A DNA stretch of 64,000 bases from Pseudanabaena sp. ABRG5-3 (GCF_003967015.1 NZ_AP017560.1:620001-684000); one strand, 5' to 3'; shown: positions 34,906 to 43,407, counted from the stretch's first letter. The notes: generated from the letters alone by a model not told the origin. Program-made: numbers and translations.

Positions 34906-35982
34906 TCAGTATTTTGGAATGATATAGGATTCGATCGCGTTTAATAACTGTTCCTGTGTCCAATTTTGATAGAGATTGGCGGTGATCGCTGCACCACCAG
35001 CACCGACCCCTTCTTTGACAAAGCCCTGTTCATAGGCAAGTAACTGGGGAAAATTAGATTTAGCAAAGCTCAGCTTAGTTGCAAGCAATGGTACATCTTG
35101 TACAGTTAAGGCTAGATCTATTGTATTGCCTGTGGGATCTTCGGCAACCCATCGAGTTGTGCCAATGATGATTGACTCAGGATGCCATGTAAGATTTTGA
35201 TATTTTGCGATCGCTCTGGCGAGAGCATATACCGCTAGCATTTGTGTGCCGCCTGCAAGTAGGACTCCTGAATGACGACTAGCAGCGATCGCCATGCCTG
35301 CAACTACAATTTGCATGGGATCGCCAACAGCGGCAACGATTTCAAAGGGTGTTGCCTGTGCAGAGAGATGCTCCAATCCTGACTGGACAATTTTCCATTT
35401 TTGCTCATGGTTACAAGTGGGATGGGAGCTATTGATTTTATCCTTAGCATCTATTCCTAAAGCCGTGAGTACAGATAGAGCTGTTGTTGTTCCACCAACC
35501 ACACATTCACTGAGAATTATATAATCGCCTGATTGTGCTAATTTTTCGCCCCATACTAAGCCCTGTACAAATAATTGCAGTACGGTTTCTATGGGTAGAG
35601 CTTTGCCTGTACTCACGCACTGAGCAGGTAGACCATTAAGGGAAATCGCCTTAGTTTCATCTGTCGGTGCGATCGCTAAACCTGCATCAAAAATAAATAG
35701 AGGTAATGACTGAGCGGCAACAACGGCGCGGGAAATTAAGACGGGTGATGCACCTGCAACTAGAGGTGGTAAAGGGAAGTTGATATTTTTGCCTGTGGCG
35801 AGAAATTCGGCATCAGCGATCGCTGTATATTTACGGGCTTCAGGTGTGGCTCCTGCGGCGGAGATGTTGGGAATGAGCCCTGTTTCAGTAAAACCCAACA
35901 CACAGGCAAATACTGGGCGTTTACCTCGATAGGTTTTGAGCCAAGCTTTGGCTTTTTTGCGTTGTGTGTAGATTTTGATCAT
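34906..35982 (-). CDS. CobT-like protein (TIGR00303 family)
   Basis: Start set at ATG 35982 (MIKIYTQRKKAKAWLKTYRG); the longer frame runs into a palindromic repeat. 358 residues. Segments FIFDAGLAIAPTDETKAISL, VQGLVWGEKLAQSGDYIILSECVVGGTTTALSVL and HSGVLLAGGTQMLAVYALA match the nicotinate-nucleotide:dimethylbenzimidazole phosphoribosyltransferase-related family found in cyanobacteria. It is likely to work in corrinoid lower-ligand metabolism, which fits the cobalamin-dependent reductase earlier in the window, although activity in these homologues is uncertain. Confidence 0.82.
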   Translation of the reverse strand: MIKIYTQRKKAKAWLKTYRGKRPVFACVLGFTETGLIPNISAAGATPEARKYTAIADAEFLATGKNINFPLPPLVAGASPVLISRAVVAAQSLPLFIFDAGLAIAPTDETKAISLNGLPAQCVSTGKALPIETVLQLFVQGLVWGEKLAQSGDYIILSECVVGGTTTALSVLTALGIDAKDKINSSHPTCNHEQKWKIVQSGLEHLSAQATPFEIVAAVGDPMQIVVAGMAIAASRHSGVLLAGGTQMLAVYALARAIAKYQNLTWHPESIIIGTTRWVAEDPTGNTIDLALTVQDVPLLATKLSFAKSNFPQLLAYEQGFVKEGVGAGGAAITANLYQNWTQEQLLNAIESYIIPKY

Positions 35983-35999
35983 TAACCTTTTATAGCAAA

Positions 36000-36096
36000 T
36001 AAGTAGCTGGGCGCAATTAAATATAAAACCCAAAACCTGTAGCGCACACTGCGCGTGCGCTACAGGTTTTGGGTTTTAATTATGCACACTACCTTA
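36000..36096. repeat. Palindromic repeat, Family A copy 3
   Basis: TAAGTAGCTGGGCGCAATTAA outer arm, perfect 23-bp inner stem (36025-36047 and 36055-36077, core CCAAAACCTGTAGCGCAC). It lies between the DUF2256 mini-gene and the CobT-like gene, both on the minus strand. Confidence 0.7.
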
Positions 36097-36109
36097 CCTA
36101 TAGCAAAAC

Positions 36110-36259
36110 TTAACTATTGCTTTTTTGTTTGCGACAGCGATCGCTACAATATTTCACTTCATCCCAACATTTTTCCCATTTCTTGCGCCATGTAAAGGGC
36201 TTACCGCAAACTATACAATCTTTGCTCGGTAAAAAGGATTTATTGCCTTTGTGAGTCAT
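36110..36259 (-). CDS. DUF2256 zinc-finger mini-protein, 49 aa
   Basis: 49 residues starting [20 protein letters not shown]. It has the DUF2256 signature CxxC-x12-C...YCSDRCR: Cys15, Cys18, Cys31, Cys38 and Cys42, with [20 protein letters not shown] in the middle. DUF2256 proteins are tiny zinc-ribbon-like proteins of unknown function, often near DASH cryptochrome genes (none here). Full-length and intact, and too short for many gene finders. Confidence 0.82.
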   Translation of the reverse strand: MTHKGNKSFLPSKDCIVCGKPFTWRKKWEKCWDEVKYCSDRCRKQKSNS

Positions 36260-36269
36260 ATTTTTAACT

Positions 36270-36584
36270 CTAACTCGTTATTGGGATGATATATCTAATT
36301 GTGAAGACTACTATGCAGCAAGTCATCCTAATCCTTTAGAAATTTTCTTACTCATTGAAGTGGCTGACTCGACTTTAAAATACGATCGCGAAGTTAAAGC
36401 TCCTCTCTATGCTAAAACGGGTATTGCTGAACTGTGGATTGTGAATTTGGAATCACAGGTATTTGAGGTCTATCGACAACCTAGTGAAACTGGCTATCAG
36501 CAGATGCAGATTTATGTAAAGGAGCAAGTCATTACATTGGAAAAGTTGCCTGATGGAGTGTTTGCTGTGAATGATATTTTCTAG
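36270..36584 (+). pseudogene. Uma2 family endonuclease, 5'-truncated
   Basis: The C-terminal half of a Uma2 protein: ASHPNPLEIFLLIEVADSTL then KYDREVKAPLYAKTGIAELW and IVNLESQVFEVY. The frame is open upstream to about 36270 but the N-terminal half (normally another 70-90 residues including the start) is missing. The possible GTG at 36360 cannot produce a whole domain. Probably dead. Uma2 proteins are PD-(D/E)XK-like and multi-copy in cyanobacteria. Confidence 0.65.
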
Positions 36585-36630
36585 ATGTTGATGTTATTAA
36601 CAACAATAAAACTGTGAATGAATAAATTAG

Positions 36631-36846
36631 TTAGGAATTCTGAATCAGCATAACTTTCTGTTCTGCTTTTTCTAGATATTCACGGCAATAATGCGATCGC
36701 TGCATTCCTTCTTCATAGAGCGCCAGCATTTCATCGAGAGCCGCCTCACCATCATCGAGAATTTCCACAATTTCTTCGAGACGTTGCAATTGTTCCTCAA
36801 AGGAGAGATCTTCTAGATTTTTTTTGACATCATTCAGGTCGGTCAT
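36631..36846 (-). CDS. xseB: Exodeoxyribonuclease VII small subunit
   Basis: 71 residues. LSFEEQLQRLEEIVEILDDGEAALDEMLALYEEGM is the XseB signature of two antiparallel helices. Several XseB chains bind XseA to make exonuclease VII, which degrades single-stranded DNA in repair. It overlaps the xseA 3' end by 17 bp. Confidence 0.93.
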   Translation of the reverse strand: MTDLNDVKKNLEDLSFEEQLQRLEEIVEILDDGEAALDEMLALYEEGMQRSHYCREYLEKAEQKVMLIQNS

Positions 36847-38065
36847 ATACTTTCTCGATTACTTGCTCAATGCTAACTTGGGCGATTTCAGAACTTCTCA
36901 CGATTTCCACTTTAGCAAATGTCCCCGCAAATTCCGAGAGAGATTGATCATTAGTCAGTAAGCGATCGCCTACTTTTAATAGCGCAAAACCACGCTGTAA
37001 TGGGGATAGGGGATGTAGCGATCTCAAATGGGCGGTAATTCTATCGAGTTTAGTGGCAGATTGGCGGAGATGACGAGCGAGAGACTTTTGCATTGATTGC
37101 TCGGCTTCATCTAACTGTTGAGCGCGATCATGGAGGCGATCGCTAAAGTTTTGGAGAGCATAGCTATTAGTGAGGGAATTTAACCTTTGGTGATAGTTGT
37201 GCATTTCCTGCTGCACACTACGAGTGAGGCGATTTTCCCAAAAGTCAAGCTGTTGCAAGAGCGTATCGCGATCGCATTGAGACACAATTTCCGCCGCCGC
37301 CGTTGGTGTTGCTGCTCGTACATCGGCGACAAAATCAGCGATCGTAAAATCCGTTTCATGTCCCACTGCGGAAATAATAGGAATGCGCGAATGATAAATG
37401 GCTTCAGCTACGGGCAAAGTATTAAATGCCCACAGATCCTCGATGGAACCACCACCACGCCCCACAATCAAGACATCGGCATCGGTATTTTGCAAAGTGG
37501 CGATCGCTCCTGCAATCTCGTCGGGGGCAGTTTCCCCTTGGACAGTGGCGGGACATAGATAAATCTGACAATGCGGCGATCGCCTATTTAATGTGCTGAG
37601 AATATCTTGAATCACGGCTCCCGTTGGGGAAGTGACGACCCCAATTTTGAGAGGCAAGCTGGGAATATTGCGTTTGTGTTCAGGATCAAAATATCCGCGT
37701 TCTGCTAATTCTTCCTTAAGTGCAGCAAATGCTAGATATAAATCACCCTCACCTGCGGCAGTCATGCGATCACAATCGATTTGATAGCGCCCCCTTGGGG
37801 CATATACCGTTAATCGCCCTTGTACTACGACCTGCATTCCATTTTTAGGACGAAAGGACAAACTGCGGCTTGCCCACATCACACAGTCAATCTGAGCGGA
37901 CTCATCCTTAAGGGTAAAATAGCGATGTCCAGAAGCAGCAGTTGTAAAGCCTGAAATTTCCCCCGTTACGCGCACAAGCCCAATTTCTTCGCGCAACAAA
38001 AGCGTAATTGCCTGCGTCAAACTAGCTACCGTCATCGCATTTTTAGAACTACCCATACAATCCAC
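36830..38065 (-). CDS. xseA: Exodeoxyribonuclease VII large subunit
   Basis: 411 residues. An N-terminal OB-fold (MTVASLTQAITLLLREEI, LVRVTGEISGFTTAASGHRY) is followed by the catalytic domain with KIGVVTSPTGAVIQDIL, LIVGRGGGSIEDLWAFN and SAVGHETDFTIADFVADVR. The helical C-terminal part binds XseB. Both subunits look intact. ATG 38065 and ATG 38053 are possible starts; the upstream gene is divergent and 24 bp away. Confidence 0.95.
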   Translation of the reverse strand: MDCMGSSKNAMTVASLTQAITLLLREEIGLVRVTGEISGFTTAASGHRYFTLKDESAQIDCVMWASRSLSFRPKNGMQVVVQGRLTVYAPRGRYQIDCDRMTAAGEGDLYLAFAALKEELAERGYFDPEHKRNIPSLPLKIGVVTSPTGAVIQDILSTLNRRSPHCQIYLCPATVQGETAPDEIAGAIATLQNTDADVLIVGRGGGSIEDLWAFNTLPVAEAIYHSRIPIISAVGHETDFTIADFVADVRAATPTAAAEIVSQCDRDTLLQQLDFWENRLTRSVQQEMHNYHQRLNSLTNSYALQNFSDRLHDRAQQLDEAEQSMQKSLARHLRQSATKLDRITAHLRSLHPLSPLQRGFALLKVGDRLLTNDQSLSEFAGTFAKVEIVRSSEIAQVSIEQVIEKVYDRPE

Positions 38066-38089
38066 TGCTCATCCTGCGATCGCCATAAT

Positions 38090-38506
38090 ATGAAAACCTT
38101 GCCCAAATACTTTTTTAAATCTCTGACCTATTCTATGCTGCTCCTCGGAGTCTTGCCAGCCGCAGCCCAAGCTCAAGCTGACATGCAAGGCAATTACTTT
38201 AGAAATGAAACAATGGTACAGGCAGCTAGCAGAGATTCTAAGCTGTCGGCGGGATCGCTCTGGCTAGTGAGGGTAGATGGGCTGAACTGTAGGCGATCGG
38301 CAAGTATTGATAGTCCGATCATGCGGATTTATGATGTGGGGGCGTTACTAGAGGTAGAGGTTTATCGAGGTGGTTCCGATGAAGTTTTAGTTAATGCCCT
38401 AGATCAAAATGGTAGACCTTGGATGCCAGTACGGGGCAAAAATGTGGAAGATGTTTGCTTTGTCCGTGCTAATAGCCGCTATATCCAGCCATTTACACCA
38501 AGATAG
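38090..38506 (+). CDS. Secreted SH3-like hypothetical protein
   Basis: 138 residues. Signal peptide (1-27, ending AAAQAQA) followed by a roughly 100-residue mature protein. The mature part has LNCRRSASIDSPIMRIYDVG, WMPVRG and CFVRANSRYIQP, matching the bacterial SH3-like pattern of secreted proteins. No enzyme motif. Starts 24 bp from xseA in the divergent direction, so the two share a promoter region. Function unknown. Confidence 0.7.
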   Translation: MKTLPKYFFKSLTYSMLLLGVLPAAAQAQADMQGNYFRNETMVQAASRDSKLSAGSLWLVRVDGLNCRRSASIDSPIMRIYDVGALLEVEVYRGGSDEVLVNALDQNGRPWMPVRGKNVEDVCFVRANSRYIQPFTPR

Positions 38507-38512
38507 TTAGAA

Positions 38513-38553
38513 CGATTTTGAAGCAATGCGCGTCGCGCATTGCTTCAAAATCG
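38513..38553. terminator. Strong hairpin after the SH3-like gene
   Basis: Arms of at least 18 bp, 38513-38530 and 38536-38553, with a GC-rich centre (ATGCG/CGCAT). It lies immediately after the SH3-like stop codon and before the Rrf2 gene. Confidence 0.6.
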
Positions 38554-38632
38554 CAATTAAATCCAGAATTTACAGTGTTATGCCGTAGTATCATAGGATG
38601 CAGTAGTTGGGGATCGTTTAACACTTTTCGTT

Positions 38633-39142
38633 ATGGATTACCACTACCTAAATTTTAAACAAGCTTTAAAAACACCTTCAAAACAAGAGTTACAGACAGT
38701 TGTGGAACTTTCTTTAAAGAGTGAATATGCAATCTTGGCGATGCTTGAGCTAGCCAGTAACTTTGCGATCGATCAACCCCTCCAAATTCGGCAAATTGCC
38801 CATCAGCAGAATATTCCCGATCGCTATTTAGAGCAATTGCTGGCTACTCTCAAGCGGCAGGGGCTGGTTAAAAGTCAGCGTGGCTCGAAAGGGGGATATA
38901 TTTTGGCGCGTGAGCCTTGGGAAATTAGCTTATTGGAAATTATTCAGGGCATCGAAGGTTACGATCCGATCGCGGAAAACAATAGCAAATCAGGTCAAGA
39001 GAGTGCATCTCTGTCGGTAATTCGTGAAGCGTGGGAGGCTGCTCAAAAGGCGGCTGCGCATGTTTTAGATAGCTGTACGCTGAAGGATCTTTGCGATCGC
39101 CAACGCCAACGCCAAATCGCCACCACTATGTATTACATCTAA
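38633..39142 (+). CDS. Rrf2 family transcriptional regulator
   Basis: 169 residues. Winged-helix Rrf2 core with VELSLKSEYAILAMLELAS, QIRQIAHQQNIPDRYLEQL and LKRQGLVKSQRGSKGGYILA. Rrf2 proteins sense Fe-S clusters, redox or metabolites. Only two cysteines (SCTLKDLC) are present at the C-terminus where IscR has three, so a classical IscR-type cluster is uncertain. About 20 extra residues precede the usual family start (LSLKSEYA). The targets cannot be read from the sequence; pntA1-pntA2-pntB lies downstream on the other strand. Confidence 0.85.
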   Translation: MDYHYLNFKQALKTPSKQELQTVVELSLKSEYAILAMLELASNFAIDQPLQIRQIAHQQNIPDRYLEQLLATLKRQGLVKSQRGSKGGYILAREPWEISLLEIIQGIEGYDPIAENNSKSGQESASLSVIREAWEAAQKAAAHVLDSCTLKDLCDRQRQRQIATTMYYI

Positions 39143-39177
39143 ATACCGTCAGTTCGGGTTAAGCTGGCAACTTTTAG

Positions 39178-39218
39178 GCTTTGAGAGAGGGTTTGCGTAG
39201 CAAACCCTCTCTCAAAGC
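39178..39218. terminator. Hairpin after the Rrf2 gene
   Basis: Perfect 19-bp arms, 39178-39196 and 39200-39218. The sequence lies between two converging genes (Rrf2 and pntB). Confidence 0.6.
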
Positions 39219-39292
39219 TCGTTTCAAATTATCCCGCTTACGTTACTGCTATACCATTTTGGGGATTGAAAAGCTTGATATTTGCAATCATC

Positions 39293-39329
39293 AAAGGAAA
39301 GCAGCTCCCAAAGGGAGCTGCTTTCCTTT
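39293..39329. terminator. Terminator of the pnt operon
   Basis: Perfect 17-bp arms (39293-39309 and 39313-39329) with GGGAGCTGC core and a T-rich tail on the minus strand. It ends 7 bp from the pntB stop codon. Confidence 0.75.
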
Positions 39330-39336
39330 TGATTAT

Positions 39337-40749
39337 TTATATCTGCTTTAGCTCATTGGCAAGCTTGCCAACCATGTCCTTGGCTCCACCAAAGAGCATC
39401 ATTGTTTTTTGCTGATAGAACAGATCATTCTCTACGCCAGCAAAACCTGCACTCATACCGCGTTTAATCACGATCGCATTTTTGGCGCGATCCACTTCTA
39501 GAATCGGCATTCCGTAAATAGGACTAGCTTGATTAGTCCGCGCCGCAGGATTAACCACATCGTTAGCACCGATAATCAAGACGACATCAGTATTCTCAAA
39601 CTGAGTATTGATGTCATCCATGTCATAGAGTTGCGAATAGGGAACATTTGCTTCAGCGAGTAACACATTCATATGTCCGGGCATCCGTCCTGCCACAGGA
39701 TGAATTGCAAACTTCACCTCTACACCTTTGCGTTCGAGCATATCGGACAATTCACGGACGGCGTGCTGGGCTTGGGCAACTGCCATGCCATAACCGGGGA
39801 CGATGACAACTGATCGCGCATAGCCCAACATCATCGCACATTCTTCGGGATCGATGGTTTTGACGCTCTTGTTGGCATTGTCACCTGCATCACCACTAGC
39901 AGCAACGGGGGAACCAAAGCCACTAAATAGGACGTTGGTGAGGGTGCGATTCATCGCTTTGCACATGATCTGGGTGAGGATGAGACCTGATGCGCCAACT
40001 AATGCACCCGAAATAATCAACACATTGTTCATCACCACGAAACCTGCGGCACTGGCGGCAACCCCTGAAAGGGAGTTAAGCAGCGAGATCACCACTGGCA
40101 TATCACCACCACCGATGGGGATCACAAACAGCACGCCGACGAGGAGGGAAACCACATTAATGCCAATGAAGCCCGCCAGATCGGCAGGATTGATAATTAA
40201 GAGGATCGAACCAAAGGCAAAGGCGGCTAACAGGAGAATGTTGATAGTCTGCTGATAGGCAAAACGAATCGGTGCGCCCTTGATGATCCCCTGTAATTTG
40301 GCGAAGGCAACCATACTACCTGTGAAGGTAATATTGCCGATGAGGATGCTGATGATAATCGACAGGTTATCAGCTAGGGCAAGGGTTTGACCATGACTGA
40401 TGACTTGCCAATATGCACCTACAGCAACTAAAGAAGAAGCTAAACCACCCAAACCATTGAGTAAACCGACCATCTGCGGCATATCGGTCATGGCAACTTT
40501 GTAGGCAATCAGCGCACCAATGATGGAACCGATCGCGATCGCGACCAAAATTAAGCCATAGCTCAAGACTTGCTTATCGAGTAAGGTCGCCACGACCGCA
40601 AGTAACATGGCGATCGCTCCTAGTAAATTGCCCTGACGCGCAGTGGCTGGTGATCCCATCTGTTTGAGACCGATGATAAAGAGTGAGGCAGCAACTAGGT
40701 AAGTTAACTGAATCCCAGTTGGGATGTAGTTCGAGATATTCTCTAACAT
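39337..40749 (-). CDS. pntB: NAD(P) transhydrogenase subunit beta
   Basis: 470 residues. About seven to nine membrane helices fill the first 270 residues. The soluble NADP-binding domain (about 290-470) has VPGYGMAVAQAQHAVRELSD, HPVAGRMPGHMNVLLAEA and LIIGANDVVNPAART. The enzyme couples proton flow to NADP reduction by NADH. Last gene of the leftward pntA1-pntA2-pntB operon. Confidence 0.96.
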   Translation of the reverse strand: MLENISNYIPTGIQLTYLVAASLFIIGLKQMGSPATARQGNLLGAIAMLLAVVATLLDKQVLSYGLILVAIAIGSIIGALIAYKVAMTDMPQMVGLLNGLGGLASSLVAVGAYWQVISHGQTLALADNLSIIISILIGNITFTGSMVAFAKLQGIIKGAPIRFAYQQTINILLLAAFAFGSILLIINPADLAGFIGINVVSLLVGVLFVIPIGGGDMPVVISLLNSLSGVAASAAGFVVMNNVLIISGALVGASGLILTQIMCKAMNRTLTNVLFSGFGSPVAASGDAGDNANKSVKTIDPEECAMMLGYARSVVIVPGYGMAVAQAQHAVRELSDMLERKGVEVKFAIHPVAGRMPGHMNVLLAEANVPYSQLYDMDDINTQFENTDVVLIIGANDVVNPAARTNQASPIYGMPILEVDRAKNAIVIKRGMSAGFAGVENDLFYQQKTMMLFGGAKDMVGKLANELKQI

Positions 40750-40755
40750 CGCAAT

Positions 40756-41046
40756 TTATGCCTCTTTCTTCTTGAACATTTGCAACATGCGATCGGTGAC
40801 TAGAAAGCCACCGACAACGTTGATAGTGGCGCAGACCACCGAGATTAGTCCGAGAACTACGGATAGATTAGGATTCACATCGCTACCTGCGACGATGAGT
40901 GCGCCAATGACCGAGATTCCTGAAATGGCATTGGAACCTGACATTAGCGGTGTGTGCAATGTTGGTGGAACTTTGTTAATTACTTCAAATCCTGCAAAGG
41001 AAGCAAGTACAAACACAAATAGAGCGCTAATTAATGATTCATTCAT
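40756..41046 (-). CDS. pntA2: NAD(P) transhydrogenase subunit alpha 2
   Basis: Start at ATG 41046 (MNESLISALFVFVLASFAGF), preceded by GGAG. The longer frame starting at 41154 would overlap pntA1. 96 residues with three hydrophobic helices, matching the short membrane subunit of three-subunit transhydrogenases (SGSNAISGISVIGALIVAG, VLGLISVVCATINVVGGFLV). It ends 6 bp before pntB starts. Confidence 0.92.
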   Translation of the reverse strand: MNESLISALFVFVLASFAGFEVINKVPPTLHTPLMSGSNAISGISVIGALIVAGSDVNPNLSVVLGLISVVCATINVVGGFLVTDRMLQMFKKKEA

Positions 41047-41078
41047 AGTTTGTGATTCTCCTGCGGGAGAGGTGAGGG

Positions 41079-42224
41079 CTAGGCGGTAACTGCTAATTGC
41101 GATAGCGCATCTTTTACGCGCTGATTGAGAATTTCGCCAGCGTGGGTAATGCAAGTACTGCTGATAATGTCATCGGCAAAATCGAGATTTAGTTCGCCTT
41201 TCTTGATTAAATGATTGAGCAGATTGAGTAAATTCTTTGCGTATTTCTGAGAAGCATGGATGGGCATCGTGGCGGGTAAATTAATGGGCGAGATGATGGT
41301 TACACCGTGGGAAATCACATCCTTACCTGCAACCGTTCCTTCGCAATTGCCACCCTGCTCACCTGCGAGATCGACAATGATTGAACCGCGCCGCATTTGC
41401 GAAATCATCGCTTCCGTAACCATCACAGGTGCTTTGCGTCCAGGGACTTGAGCGGTGGTGATTACAATATCCGCTTCCTTGATATGTTTAGCTAAAACTA
41501 CCTGAGCATGATGTTTTGCCGCCTCAGAAATTTCCTTGGCATAGCCACCTGCGGCTGTAGTATCTTCTTGCAAAATCACATCGATAAATTTTGCACCGAG
41601 GCTCTGCACTTCCTCCCGCACCGCAGGACGGATATCATAAGCTTCGACTTGAGCGCCGAGACGACGAGCCGTTGCGATCGCCTGAAGTCCTGCCACACCT
41701 GCACCTAATACCACGACCTTAGCAGGCGGGATCGTGCCTGCGGCGGTAGTCAGCATCGGTAAATATTTTGGTAAGGCGGCGGCGGCGAGGAGTACTGCCT
41801 TATAACCTGCGATCGAGGCTTGCGAAGAGAGCGCATCCATACTTTGGGCGCGACTGCTGCGGGGGATCATCTCCATACTCAGAGCGGTGACTCCTTGATG
41901 GGCAAGGCGGCGAATTAGTTCGGGTCTTCCTAATGGATTGAGAAAGCCGATGGTGATTTGTCCTTGTTTGAACATACTCACTTCTTCTTCGCGAGGTGCT
42001 CCCACCTTCAGCAGAATATCTGACTCATTGATGAGAGTGCTTTTATCAGTAATAATCTTGGCTCCTGCTTCTGTATAGGCAGAATCCGCGAAAAAGGATA
42101 ATTCACCAGCATGACTCTCAACTAAGACTTCTAAACCATTTTTGGTCAAGCGACTAACAACTTCAGGAATTAGCGCGACTCTACGTTCACCAAATTCTAT
42201 TTCTTTGATAACGCCTATCTTCAT
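41079..42224 (-). CDS. pntA1: NAD(P) transhydrogenase subunit alpha 1
   Basis: 381 residues. NAD(H)-binding soluble subunit with MKIGVIKEIEFGERRVALIP, VVLGAGVAGLQAIATARRLG and IVDLAGEQGGNCE. The AlaDH/PNT fold is complete. Cyanobacteria use the split alpha1/alpha2/beta form. First gene of the operon. Confidence 0.95.
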   Translation of the reverse strand: MKIGVIKEIEFGERRVALIPEVVSRLTKNGLEVLVESHAGELSFFADSAYTEAGAKIITDKSTLINESDILLKVGAPREEEVSMFKQGQITIGFLNPLGRPELIRRLAHQGVTALSMEMIPRSSRAQSMDALSSQASIAGYKAVLLAAAALPKYLPMLTTAAGTIPPAKVVVLGAGVAGLQAIATARRLGAQVEAYDIRPAVREEVQSLGAKFIDVILQEDTTAAGGYAKEISEAAKHHAQVVLAKHIKEADIVITTAQVPGRKAPVMVTEAMISQMRRGSIIVDLAGEQGGNCEGTVAGKDVISHGVTIISPINLPATMPIHASQKYAKNLLNLLNHLIKKGELNLDFADDIISSTCITHAGEILNQRVKDALSQLAVTA

Positions 42225-42485
42225 TCATGCACCTTAATTCACGTATGTTCAATTTCTGCACTCAACAGAACATCACATCCTTTATAGATGGATTACTATC
42301 AAATCTGTCGGAAGTGGTCATAATATAAACATTTATTTAAGGATGCTCTGTATTGGTCTAGGCGATTCTTTAGGAAATCTTTACTGTCTTAATGAAAATA
42401 ACGAGAAAATACTTAACTTTTATAAACAAGCGTATCAATTTATAACGGGATCAACTACGTGAAATTTCACATATAGCCCTAGCCA
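42225..42485. other. Spacer upstream of pntA1 with no gene
   Basis: About 260 bp without a coding signal, AT-rich. It presumably contains the pnt promoter. No motif is clear enough to annotate. Confidence 0.4.
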
Positions 42486-42538
42486 CTCATGCAACCCAAT
42501 AGAGAGTTGCGCCGCAACTCTCTATTGGGTTGCATGAG
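42486..42538. repeat. 25-bp-arm palindrome abutting a gene remnant
   Basis: Perfect arms 42486-42510 and 42514-42538 with a 3-nt loop, core CCCAATAGAGAGTTGC. The remnant of a type I restriction-like gene begins exactly at its right edge. Confidence 0.7.
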
Positions 42539-42778
42539 GTTGGGATTCCACAAACTCTTGCTTATGTGATGGCTGCACCTTCAGAACAAGTTCCATTGTT
42601 TAGCATGATTACCAATGGCAATAGTTTCCTATTTGTGAAGGTAGATCGTCAGCTTGGGATTTATGATTTTTCAGAAACCTATTCGATGTTGTCAAGGACT
42701 AACTGTCTGTACGATGTGTTGCAAATTTTAAAGGCGATCGCTCAGATATTTTTGCAGGATATCCAGTTATCGAAATAA
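42530..42778 (+). pseudogene. Type I restriction subunit R-like protein, C-terminal remnant
   Basis: 82 codons reading VGIPQTLAYVMAAPSEQVPL, then SMITNGNSFLFVKVDRQLGI and a final helical CLYDVLQILKAIAQIFLQ. The TNGxxFxFxK and YDxxxVLKxIxQ pattern resembles the N-terminal endonuclease-like domain of type I R or related cyanobacterial proteins. The beginning of the domain is absent and replaced by the palindrome at 42486-42538. There is only a TTG for a start. Probably not functional. Confidence 0.5.
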
Positions 42779-42955
42779 AGCTTGATTTTTATTGCGACGC
42801 TTGATGATGTAGCGATCGCGCTGGGTGGTGATGGCGATCGCCAATGGGTGAAAGATTTTGCTGCGAGTGGTAAAAGTCAAGCGGTGTATGAGCTGGCGGC
42901 GTGGTTGGATAGTTTTGGGCTAAAATTGACTGTAATTGTTAGGCAATTGGAGTAA
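42779..42955 (+). pseudogene. Unrecognised coding remnant upstream of hicB
   Basis: Open from just after the preceding stop to 42955, reading SLIFIATLDDVAIALGGDGD, RQWVKDFAASGKSQAVYELA, AWLDSFGLKLTVIVRQLE. Protein-like composition and HIP1 sites suggest real coding history, but no ATG is present and I recognise no family. Part of it is repeated after hicA (see the 23-bp direct repeats). Confidence 0.35.
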
Positions 42956-42957
42956 GC

Positions 42958-43161
42958 ATGAAATTTCAAGTTATTCTGGAACCGAGTGAAGATCTAGGCT
43001 ATACGGTTTATGTGCCTTCTTTGCCAGGTTGCATAAGTGAAGGAGATTCAGTAGAGGAAGCTCTCGAAAATATTCAAGAGGCGATCGCGCTTTATCTTGA
43101 ACCTGTAGAGGATGATTTGTTGATGTCTGAACGTGCAATGCTTCAGGAAGTTGAAGTATGA
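42958..43161 (+). CDS. hicB: HicB family antitoxin
   Basis: 67 residues starting MKFQVILEPSEDLGYTVYVP, with SLPGCISEGDSVEEALENIQEA in the standard HicB core (VPxLPGCxSxGDTxEEAxxNxxEA). The DNA-binding ribbon-helix-helix segment usually present at the C-terminus is short or absent, making it a minimal HicB. Good Shine-Dalgarno (GGAG). Overlaps hicA by 4 bp. HicB would bind HicA and neutralise it. Confidence 0.9.
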   Translation: MKFQVILEPSEDLGYTVYVPSLPGCISEGDSVEEALENIQEAIALYLEPVEDDLLMSERAMLQEVEV

Positions 43162-43385
43162 GCAAAGTCCCAAATTTGCCCTATGATCGCATTATCAATG
43201 CGTTACAAAGAGATGGTTGGATTGTAGTGCGTCAGAAGGGAAGCCATATCCGTCTTCAAAAACGCACAGTTGATGAAACTCTAAAAATTACGGTTCCTGC
43301 TCATCGTCCAGTCAAGCGATCTACTCTGTCGCACATTTTAAAACAGGCAAGAATGGATCTAGATCGGTTTCTTGAGCTTTTATAA
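43158..43385 (+). CDS. hicA: HicA mRNA interferase toxin
   Basis: 75 residues. The dsRBD-like fold has RIINALQRDGWIVVRQKGSHI, the GSH with the catalytic His, and TLSHILKQARMDLDRFLEL. HicA cleaves mRNAs independently of ribosomes. Intact. Here antitoxin precedes toxin, the inverted order often seen in cyanobacteria. Confidence 0.92.
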   Translation: MSKVPNLPYDRIINALQRDGWIVVRQKGSHIRLQKRTVDETLKITVPAHRPVKRSTLSHILKQARMDLDRFLELL

Positions 43386-43407
43386 TCGCCAATGGGTGAA
43401 AGATTTT

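Larger units (their letters stand above)
42837..43407. repeat. Interval bounded by 23-bp perfect direct repeats, holding hicBA
   Basis: The 23-bp sequence at 42837-42859 is repeated exactly at 43385-43407, 548 bp apart. The second copy begins on the last base of the hicA stop codon. The hicB-hicA module lies inside the interval, so one recombination event between the repeats could delete it. Confidence 0.75.

Noticed and set aside
36360-36584. Uma2 fragment as an independent 74-codon gene from GTG 36360
   Set aside because: The frame is open upstream with matching Uma2 sequence, so it is a truncated gene, not a small complete one.
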